From Desulfuromonas sp. (GTDB lineage Bacteria; Desulfobacterota; Desulfuromonadia; Desulfuromonadales; SZUA-401), in assembly GCA_002869605.1 (NCBI GenBank), contig PKUI01000103.1, forward strand, positions 1 through 32,546: DNA of 32,546 bases, in the 5' to 3' direction. Every line of letters starts with the position of its first letter. Position 1 is the stretch's first letter. Made by a program: the position numbers and the translations under genes. The notes under the pieces were generated by a model, which was not told the origin of the DNA, searched no databases, and worked only from the letters and a program-made list of their open reading frames with translations. This document shows positions 26,830 to 32,546 of this stretch, piece by piece.

Positions 26830-28401
26830 TTATTTGTTCAAAATGGCGTCGGCGACCTTCATGCCATCAAGTGCGGCACTCATGATCCCTCCGGCATAAC
26901 CGGCTCCCTCACCGGCAGGATAAAGACCCTGATGCGATAGTGACTCACCATACTCATTACGCGGGATGCGCAAGGGGGAAGATGTTCGTGTTTCAACGCC
27001 GTACAAATTAGCTTCGGACGACACAAAACCCCTCATTTTGCGGTCAAAATGAGGCAACGCAGTCCGGATCCCATGGACAACGAAGTCAGGCAACACTTCA
27101 TCGAGCGCAACATCTGAAACTCCAGGAGGACACATTGCCGTCGACACGGAGGCGTCGCCATTGAGAAACCCCAGCAGGTTCTGCACCGGCACCTTGAAGC
27201 CACCCCCCGCAGCCTGAAAGGCCTTCCGCTCCCAGGTACGTTGAAAGTAAAGACCGTCGAGCGCAGACCCTTTAAAAAAATCGGCTTCCCGAACGGTTAC
27301 CACAAGAGCACTGTTGGAGCGCGCCCCATCACGCAGCCTACGACTCATACCGTTCACCACGACCCCAAGGTCCTCGGAACTGGCATTGATAACATCTCCG
27401 CCGGGACACATGCAAAAAGAATATACCCCGCGACCGGTTTGGCGATCGTTAAAGGTCAGTGCATAATCTGCGGCAGAGAGATTGTCATGCCCAGGCATGC
27501 CGTACTGGATCTCATTGATCAACTCTACCGGGTGGTCAACCCTGACCCCCACGGCAAACGGTTTTGGTTCGAGCCTTACCCCAGTGGCCTGCAGCATCTC
27601 AAACGTCTGAGTTGCACTATGCCCCGGAGCAAGCACCAGGGCATCACAAGGCATGCTCTCCTGCTGATTGACAACCGCGCAACATAATCGACCTCGTGAA
27701 AATTCGATCCCGGTCAACTGACAACGGTAGCGGATCTCAATCCCCATGCTCTGAAGGTGTTTGCGAAATTGGATCAGGACGCTACGCAACCGATCGGTAC
27801 CAACATGCGGTTTCGCTTGTTCCAGAATGATTGGGTCGCTACCGAAACGAACCAAAGTCTGCAGCACTTCACGGATCCCCGCATGTTTCACCCGGGTGCT
27901 TAACTTACCGTCCGAGAATGTACCGGCGCCGCCCTCTCCAAACTGCACGTTGCTCAAGGGGTCGAGACGCCCTTGTCCCCAGAACGCTTCGACCCGCCGT
28001 ACACGCTCCTCAACAGGGTCTCCCATGTCCATCAGGGTGACCTGGGCACCTGCCTCAGCAAGCCTCAGGGCTGAAAAAAGGCCGGCCGGACCCATGCCGA
28101 CAACGACAACGTGAAGAGGGCTCGAAATTGGCTGGGGTCTCTCCAGTACAACAGGGCTGCATCGCTCAATACGCCCTTTCCCGTTACCATTGGCGAGCAG
28201 TTGCTCCTCACGACAAGAATCAAACTCAACGGTAAAAATTCTCTTTACCCGCGGTTTTTGACGCGCATCGACAGAGCGTCGAACCACCCTGAAATCCTTC
28301 AGCTCCTCGACTTCAAGGCCCAACTGACTGGCCACCTTGGTGAGCAGCAGGGATTCTTCCTCGTCAAGCTCGAGTGCAATATCACGGTAGCGTAACGTCA
28401 T
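26830..28401 (-). CDS. COG2509-type FAD-dependent dehydrogenase
   Basis: A 523-residue flavoprotein. A short N-terminal domain (about 1-90, with RRSVDARQKPRVKRIFTVEF) precedes the FAD-binding Rossmann motif GMGPAGLFSALRLAEAGAQVTLMD. Later come FGEGGAGTFSDGKLSTR, LAPGHSATQTFEML, FCMCPGGDVI and a final GEGAGYAGGIMSAALDG, which closes the FAD site. This pattern is that of the uncharacterised FAD-dependent dehydrogenases found widely in anaerobes; substrate and electron partner are unknown. The start overlaps the kinase stop by four bases (ATGA), tying the enzyme to the upstream signalling protein. Confidence 0.92.
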   Translation of the reverse strand: MTLRYRDIALELDEEESLLLTKVASQLGLEVEELKDFRVVRRSVDARQKPRVKRIFTVEFDSCREEQLLANGNGKGRIERCSPVVLERPQPISSPLHVVVVGMGPAGLFSALRLAEAGAQVTLMDMGDPVEERVRRVEAFWGQGRLDPLSNVQFGEGGAGTFSDGKLSTRVKHAGIREVLQTLVRFGSDPIILEQAKPHVGTDRLRSVLIQFRKHLQSMGIEIRYRCQLTGIEFSRGRLCCAVVNQQESMPCDALVLAPGHSATQTFEMLQATGVRLEPKPFAVGVRVDHPVELINEIQYGMPGHDNLSAADYALTFNDRQTGRGVYSFCMCPGGDVINASSEDLGVVVNGMSRRLRDGARSNSALVVTVREADFFKGSALDGLYFQRTWERKAFQAAGGGFKVPVQNLLGFLNGDASVSTAMCPPGVSDVALDEVLPDFVVHGIRTALPHFDRKMRGFVSSEANLYGVETRTSSPLRIPRNEYGESLSHQGLYPAGEGAGYAGGIMSAALDGMKVADAILNK

Positions 28402-29573
28402 AGGGTTTCGCAGCTACTGGCAGGCAACAAAAGGTGGAAAGTAGCTCCATGCCCGGGGCGGCTCTCGACCCAGATCGTCCCGGCACAGTTCTTAACCACA
28501 CGCAATACGACCGAAAGACCAAAACCGGTCCCGCGGGGCTTGGTTGTAAAAAACGGATCAAAAATCTTCTGCTGGTTCTCTTCCGGAATCCCCTGACCAT
28601 CATCTGCAAATTGAAAGTGGATGTTATCTCCCTGGCGAGAAAACGTGAGACTTAAACAACCGCCATCATCGACAGCTTGAAGTGCATTTGCGATAAGATT
28701 GGTGAAAATTTGTTGAACATCGTCCGCGAGCGCTTGTAGCAAATAGGATTCTTCGTCGCATTCAAGAGACACCTGGAGATTCCTGCGCTGAAACTGGTCA
28801 TCAAATTGAGACAGGACATCACGACCTACTTGCAGTAGATCCACGGTCTCTTCAGAAACCACCGGGCTTTTACTCACATCGAGCAGGCGCACGAGGATAT
28901 CGTCGATCCGCGTGACCTCACCGAGGATCTTGTCGCAATGCTGACTGCGCTCAGTCTCGGGAACCTTCCCCTTGAGAACCTGGGCAAACAGGCTAATCGA
29001 ATTCAGAGGATTACGAATCTCGTGAGCCATCCCGGCAGACATGTGTCCCAGCACAGCCAGTTTTTCACTTTGCAGGATTTCACTGTGGGCCCTTTCAAGC
29101 TCCCTGGTTTTAACCTCAACGCGCTTTTCAAGTTCTAGGTTCCAGGCTTCGATCTCCTGCAGGAGACGTTCACGCTCCTCGCGCAATTCCCGGTTGGCAA
29201 TCTCGAATCGTCTTAACTTCAGAACAGTTTCAATCCGTTCGACCAGGTCCTGATTACTAAAAGGCTTGAGGATATAGTCTGCAGCCCCGGCTTTCATGAG
29301 CTCAACGGCAACTTTTTCGCTCCCCTTCCCGGTAAACATGATCACAAAGGTATCAGGATAGTTGCCGCGTATCTGCTTAAGTGCACTCAAACCATCCAGG
29401 CCCGGCATCATATAATCGAGCAGAGCCAGGGGGGGGCGATGTTCAGCAATCAGCTCCAAAGCCGTATGTCCATCCGATGCCGTCAAAACTTCAAAACCAC
29501 GGTTCCTCAGAACCATGGCCGTAAGCTCAAGGATGCTCTTCTCGTCATCGACAATCAGAATCTGATCACTCAT
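28398..29573 (-). CDS. Receiver-histidine kinase hybrid sensor protein
   Basis: A soluble two-component protein of 391 residues. The receiver domain (1-120) has Asp9-Asp10 and the phospho-acceptor Asp53 (LLDYMMPG) and Lys103. A long charged coiled coil (about 118-172) follows. The HisKA domain has the phospho-His184 in GMAHEIRNPLNS, and the ATPase domain has NLIANALQA, DDGQGIP, FFTTKPRGTGFGLSV. There are no membrane segments, so input probably comes through phosphorylation of the receiver. The ATG at 29573 has GGAGG nine bases upstream; ATG 29579 is closer than usual. It heads the operon with the flavoprotein, YhaM-like, hydrolase and coaBC genes. Confidence 0.93.
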   Translation of the reverse strand: MSDQILIVDDEKSILELTAMVLRNRGFEVLTASDGHTALELIAEHRPPLALLDYMMPGLDGLSALKQIRGNYPDTFVIMFTGKGSEKVAVELMKAGAADYILKPFSNQDLVERIETVLKLRRFEIANRELREERERLLQEIEAWNLELEKRVEVKTRELERAHSEILQSEKLAVLGHMSAGMAHEIRNPLNSISLFAQVLKGKVPETERSQHCDKILGEVTRIDDILVRLLDVSKSPVVSEETVDLLQVGRDVLSQFDDQFQRRNLQVSLECDEESYLLQALADDVQQIFTNLIANALQAVDDGGCLSLTFSRQGDNIHFQFADDGQGIPEENQQKIFDPFFTTKPRGTGFGLSVVLRVVKNCAGTIWVESRPGHGATFHLLLPASSCETL

Positions 29574-29597
29574 CACCATTGCCCTCCGAATCGCCAC

Positions 29598-29626
29598 AGG
29601 ATAGCGTGCAGATTCCACTTAATCAA
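29598..29626 (-). promoter_or_regulatory. Candidate sigma-70 promoter for the receiver-kinase operon
   Basis: TTGATT (29621-29626) and TATCCT (29598-29603) are separated by 17 bases, downstream of the universal-stress-protein terminator and upstream of the kinase start. TTGACG further up could be an alternative -35. Confidence 0.4.
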
Positions 29627-29660
29627 GCCTTAAAGAATCGTCAAAAAAATCACCACAAAC

Positions 29661-29689
29661 AAAAAAAGGCAGCGATTACGCTGCCTTTT
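29661..29689 (-). terminator. Rho-independent terminator of the universal stress protein gene
   Basis: An 11-bp perfect stem (arms 29664-29674 and 29679-29689) with an ATTA-type loop. On the minus strand it is followed by seven T residues, 20 bases after the stop. The T-rich arm on the other strand could also let it work weakly on plus-strand transcripts. Confidence 0.92.
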
Positions 29690-29709
29690 AAACTATCAAA
29701 ATGGAGGGT

Positions 29710-30156
29710 TTACTCTTCAATACGCACTGTCAGCACTGGAATCTCGGATTTGCGGACGACCTTTTCGGCGGTACTGCCAAACAGTACATGATCAAGTCCA
29801 GTACGACCGTGAGTCCCCATAATAATTAAATCTGCCTTCAACTCCTGGGCCTGTTCAAGAATGACATTGAAGGGAACCCCTGAGATCACTGAGGTCGTAA
29901 ATTGCTCGAACCCTTGAAGGTGGGTGCGACAAAAAGTGTCCATCATCTTACGCGCCCCCTCAGCAATCTCCTCCTCGAGTTTTTCAAAAGAGATATGCGG
30001 CACATAAAATCCACTCAAATCAACCGGCTCATTAACCACATGCAAAATATGCAAGCGTGCGTCAAACTTTCTGGCAAACAACAGGGCATGATTGATCGAA
30101 AAGTCCGAGCTTTCCGAGAAATCCGTCGCAAACAGAATGGTCCGTATTTCGTTCAT
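29710..30156 (-). CDS. Universal stress protein (UspA family)
   Basis: A 148-residue single-domain Usp. It opens with RTILFATDFSESSDFSINHALLFARKFDARLHILHVV and ends with the ATP-binding motif GTHGRTGLDHVLFGSTAEKVVR, so it belongs to the ATP-binding branch of the family. Its role in stress survival is general and no specific partner is visible. GGAGGGGAGG lies upstream of the ATG. It follows the response regulator gene by 21 bases and is closed by a strong terminator, so the two form a short operon. Confidence 0.93.
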   Translation of the reverse strand: MNEIRTILFATDFSESSDFSINHALLFARKFDARLHILHVVNEPVDLSGFYVPHISFEKLEEEIAEGARKMMDTFCRTHLQGFEQFTTSVISGVPFNVILEQAQELKADLIIMGTHGRTGLDHVLFGSTAEKVVRKSEIPVLTVRIEE

Positions 30157-30177
30157 CGTAACCTCCCCTCCTCCTGA

Positions 30178-30549
30178 TCAATGAACCAAGAAATAGCGAT
30201 GCATAAGCGCCATCAACTCTTTGAAAACGAGCGGTTTGTTGATGTAATCGTAAGCCCCGAGACGTAGGGCTTCCTGACAGGAACCATAACTTGCATTTGA
30301 GGTCATCATTATCACGCCGGTGCCCCGGTACAATCGATTGACCTCCTTCAAAAAACAAATGCCATTCATTCGAGGCATGTGAAGGTCCGACAACACCATG
30401 TGCATTTTACGCAGCCGCAACTGCTCAAGGGCTTGAAGTCCATCGGCTGCATCATAAACCTCGAATCCGGCTTGGCTCAATAATAGTCCGAGGCCGAATC
30501 GAGCATGCTCCTCATCATCCACTATTAGAATGTGCTTCTCAATGGCCAT
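30178..30549 (-). CDS. Stand-alone receiver-domain response regulator
   Basis: A 123-residue receiver domain with no output domain. Asp11-Asp12, the phospho-acceptor Asp55 (VLSDLHMP), the Thr switch in IMMTSN and the Lys in INKPL are present, so it should be phosphorylatable. Such proteins act by binding partners or in phosphorelays. No kinase lies in the same unit, but a receiver-kinase hybrid is encoded just downstream. The ATG at 30549 is chosen from GGAG seven bases upstream; the open frame extends further without family similarity. Confidence 0.9.
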   Translation of the reverse strand: MAIEKHILIVDDEEHARFGLGLLLSQAGFEVYDAADGLQALEQLRLRKMHMVLSDLHMPRMNGICFLKEVNRLYRGTGVIMMTSNASYGSCQEALRLGAYDYINKPLVFKELMALMHRYFLVH

Positions 30550-30572
30550 GAACCAACTCCAATATGTATTAG

Positions 30573-30600
30573 AGCCTATCATGGAACCTACGGCGGTCAA
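30573..30600 (-). promoter_or_regulatory. Candidate sigma-70 promoter for the response regulator-usp unit
   Basis: TTGACC (30595-30600) and TAGGCT (30573-30578) with a 16-base spacer, in the 97-base gap after the purine nucleoside phosphorylase gene. Confidence 0.35.
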
Positions 30601-30646
30601 GCCCTACCACCATTCAATACTGAATAATTACGGAAAGTTACGTCGA

Positions 30647-31450
30647 TTAAATATTTCGCAGCAGATAACTGAGGGCTTCCTTCACGGCCCCGACCGACCG
30701 ACGTCCCACGGCAAGGACCTCCTGATGATTGAGTTCTGAATCACCCAGGCCTGCAGCCGAATTAGCAACGACAGACAGGGCCGTGACCTGCATTCTGAAA
30801 AAATGCGCAGCCAACGCCTCATGAACCGTCGACATCGAGACCAGGTCGGCACCGCAGGTCTTCAGCATGCGTATCTCGGCGGGAGTTTCATAGGTGGGGC
30901 CAGGAAGCCCTGCGAGGACGCCCTGATGTAAGCGGATGGCGGATTTCTCCAGGTCGTCTCTCATATCCTGGTAGCGTTCAGACCGGTAGAGGTTACCCAA
31001 GTCCAAAAAAGGCGGGGGAGAAATTCCGCACAACGGATTTTCTCCGGTCAAATTAATATGATCAGAAACGAAGACAATTTCACCGGGCAGGAAGTCTGGA
31101 TTAATGGCCCCGGAGGCATTGGTCAGAAGAATATTGCGACAGCCGAGTTGTGCGGCCAGAACAACCGGCACCACCACCTGTGATACCGTCAGCCCCTGGT
31201 AGAGATGAAAACGCCCCTGAAAAAAGAGGACTCGATGCCCATCGATCAGCCCCCAACCGAGTTTGCCGGCATGACCAGGGACAGTATGGTGGCAGAAATC
31301 GGGGAGTTGTCGATAGGCGACCTCTCCCTCCAGAACCGCGGCTTCTACAACAGCTCCCAGACCGGAACCAAGAATAACTGCGTAATCGAACTCAGCACGG
31401 GCAGATTGAGCATTGACAAACTCTACGGCTGCAACAAGATCCGGAAACAT
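30647..31450 (-). CDS. Purine-nucleoside phosphorylase, trimeric type
   Basis: Splits purine nucleosides with phosphate to base and ribose-1-phosphate. The 267 residues show the trimeric PNP signatures: ILGSGLGAVVE (phosphate loop), TVPGHAGKLGWG, FQGRFHLYQG, TNASGAIN, GPTYETPAEIRML (with the base-contacting Tyr and Glu), VSMSTVHEALAA and VANSAAG. The family usually has GMSTVPE in place of SMSTVHE and TNxAAG in place of ANSAAG, so the base pocket differs a little and specificity (guanine/hypoxanthine nucleosides or other) is open. It lies 15 bases after the TPR lipoprotein gene, probably on the same transcript. Assignment to the family is firm. Confidence 0.94.
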   Translation of the reverse strand: MFPDLVAAVEFVNAQSARAEFDYAVILGSGLGAVVEAAVLEGEVAYRQLPDFCHHTVPGHAGKLGWGLIDGHRVLFFQGRFHLYQGLTVSQVVVPVVLAAQLGCRNILLTNASGAINPDFLPGEIVFVSDHINLTGENPLCGISPPPFLDLGNLYRSERYQDMRDDLEKSAIRLHQGVLAGLPGPTYETPAEIRMLKTCGADLVSMSTVHEALAAHFFRMQVTALSVVANSAAGLGDSELNHQEVLAVGRRSVGAVKEALSYLLRNI

Positions 31451-31465
31451 CGAGAACCTATACAG

Positions 31466-32218
31466 CTACTTCAGTATTTTTAGGTAATCTGCAGCCTGAC
31501 GACCATACTTCCCTTCGGGGTCAAGCTTGACGACCTGACGAAAAGATTTTTTGGCATCGTCAACCTGGCGCATTTTGACCTCGGCAATCCCTTTTCGGTA
31601 ATAAACCACCGCCGAGTTGGGCGCTAGCGCGATGGCACGGTCGTAGGCACTCTTGGCCAATGAGGTTTTGCCGAGCTCAAAGTAGGCCTCTCCCAACCGG
31701 TAATGGGCCAACGCATAACGAGGATTGAATTCCAGAGCCCGGTCGTAGGCGGCCACTGCATCCAGATAATTGTGCAGTTTGTAATGGGCGTATCCCTTAC
31801 CAACATAAGAGAGCTCTGGCTGATCAAACATGAGGTCCTGTGCCGCCCGTTCGAAATAATCAATCGCCTCATTGTAACGTTCCAGAGTCAGATACATCGC
31901 GGCAATATTGTTCAGATATTTAGGACCATTATTGCTGAGCTCAAGAGCACGTTTGAAACTTTCTTCAGCCTTGTCGTACGCCATCTTCATCATGTACGCC
32001 TGAGCAAGTGCGTCGTGAATCTTCGGATCACGTGGGGCAATTTTTTCGGCATCCAGGAAACACTTCAAGGCCATCGCCGGGTTCGGCTCCTTCAGGTAGG
32101 AAACCCCCATATTGTAATGGACTTCGGCGTCCGGATTGTCCTGCATATCTGCGACACCGGCACATCCACCTAAATATACGAGGCTTGCAACCACACTAAT
32201 CAGCAGGAGAAATCGCAT
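31466..32218 (-). CDS. TPR-repeat lipoprotein (PilF/PilW-like)
   Basis: A 250-residue protein with a lipoprotein signal ending in the lipobox LGGC (Cys19). The residue after Cys is Ala, which favours sorting to the outer membrane. The rest is about six tetratricopeptide repeats of 34 residues, from VHYNMGVSYLKEPNPAMALKCF through YYRKGIAEVKMRQVDDAKKSF. Size and layout resemble PilF/PilW, the pilotin for type IV pilus secretins, but no pilus genes are in view, so that role is a guess. AAGGAG lies five bases before the ATG, and the upstream gene stops only 10 bases before the start. Confidence 0.88.
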   Translation of the reverse strand: MRFLLLISVVASLVYLGGCAGVADMQDNPDAEVHYNMGVSYLKEPNPAMALKCFLDAEKIAPRDPKIHDALAQAYMMKMAYDKAEESFKRALELSNNGPKYLNNIAAMYLTLERYNEAIDYFERAAQDLMFDQPELSYVGKGYAHYKLHNYLDAVAAYDRALEFNPRYALAHYRLGEAYFELGKTSLAKSAYDRAIALAPNSAVVYYRKGIAEVKMRQVDDAKKSFRQVVKLDPEGKYGRQAADYLKILK

Positions 32219-32228
32219 CCTGGCTCCT

Positions 32229-32546
32229 TCACATCGACCCGAGTAAACGCCCGAGATTTTCCAAAAAGCGCTTACGCAATTGAGCGTCTGAATGTTCGAC
32301 GCTATCAGAACCCGACTCCGTCACCGACACACCATCCGCCTCCAGTTGGGAAGCCTCCTCGGTAGCGGCATGGTCAGGCTCACCCACTTCTTCAAAAACG
32401 ATATCTATCGTCTCTTCGACTTCTTCGACTTCTTCGACTTCTTCGACTTCTTCGACTTCTTCTACCTCTTCTACCTCTTCTACCTCTTCTACCTCTTCTA
32501 CCTCTTCTACCTCTTCTACCTCTTCTACCTCTTCTACCTCTTCTAC
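32229..32546 (-). CDS. Acidic Val-Glu-Glu repeat protein, 5' end outside window
   Basis: The C-terminal 105 residues of a gene that enters from the right edge; the stop is TGA at 32229-32231. From the edge, 15 tandem Val-Glu-Glu triplets are encoded, then TIDIVFEEVGEPDHAATEEAS and an acidic linker, and the protein closes with the basic amphipathic tail QLRKRFLENLGRLLGSM. The repeat would be a highly negative extended or helical stretch. I do not recognise the family, since the main domain is probably beyond the window. It is upstream of the TPR lipoprotein gene and likely co-transcribed, with a 10-base gap. Confidence 0.7.
   Translation of the reverse strand, partial: VEEVEEVEEVEEVEEVEEVEEVEEVEEVEEVEEVEEVEEVEEVEETIDIVFEEVGEPDHAATEEASQLEADGVSVTESGSDSVEHSDAQLRKRFLENLGRLLGSM
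32412..32546 (-). repeat. 9-bp coding minisatellite (15 units, runs off the right edge)
   Basis: Fifteen tandem 9-bp units in the coding frame, each Val-Glu-Glu. Read on the minus strand, ten use GTA for Val (mostly GTAGAAGAG) and then five use GTC (mostly GTCGAAGAA), so there are two homogeneous sub-blocks. The unit length keeps the frame when copies are gained or lost. Confidence 0.95.

Noticed and set aside
32412..32546. CRISPR-like or non-coding satellite array
   Set aside because: There are no spacers; the 9-bp units stay in one reading frame and encode Val-Glu-Glu.

Overview
The window reads as chromosome from a Gram-negative, Desulfuromonadales-like deltaproteobacterium (Desulfuromonas/Pelobacter/Geobacter relatives). 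This rests on gene order: KDO synthesis, Lpt transport, rpoN, hpf, ptsN, hprK, rapZ, a mannose-family PTS and metK run in one direction. The combination of LPS genes with HPr kinase, PilZ and COG2509 proteins fits the same group. That taxonomic call is inference from synteny. I see no insertion sequences, phage genes, tRNAs, rRNAs or CRISPR arrays, and no gene-free stretch above 300 bases.

Layout. Positions 1-1021 hold the start of a family-2 glycosyltransferase (minus, cut by the left edge). It is divergent from a SPOUT RNA methyltransferase (plus). Next comes the agmatine-to-putrescine pair aguA-aguB (plus). A membrane protein of unknown function (minus) converges on aguB with overlapping stops, and metK follows with its own promoter and terminator. 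From 5534 to 21127 a long minus-strand block reads, in transcription order: kdsB, pyrG, kdsA, kdsD, kdsC, lptC, lptA, lptB, rpoN, hpf, ptsN, hprK, rapZ, PTS EIIA, EIIB, EIIC, EIID, ptsH, ptsI. Most junctions overlap by a few bases. This block makes and activates KDO, supplies CTP for that step, exports LPS, and then carries nitrogen/carbon phosphotransfer signalling.

From 21291 onward there are a PilZ protein, a small membrane protein, a family-4 uracil-DNA glycosylase and a secreted phospholipase C-like protein. A five-gene minus-strand operon follows: REC-histidine kinase, COG2509 flavoprotein, YhaM-like HD/OB nuclease, metallo-beta-lactamase-fold hydrolase, coaBC. Then come a response regulator plus universal stress protein unit with a clear terminator, a purine nucleoside phosphorylase, a TPR lipoprotein, and the 3' end of a gene whose product is a Val-Glu-Glu repeat encoded by a 9-bp minisatellite.

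The most notable anomaly is an in-frame amber codon that splits an otherwise complete kdsC. Other signals worth a look are three intergenic DNA/RNA structures around rpoN-hpf-ptsN, a near-consensus promoter that would make lptC mRNA leaderless, and the VEE minisatellite at the right edge. I did not find a convincing wholly new system; the block is conserved housekeeping with some unexplained regulatory structure.
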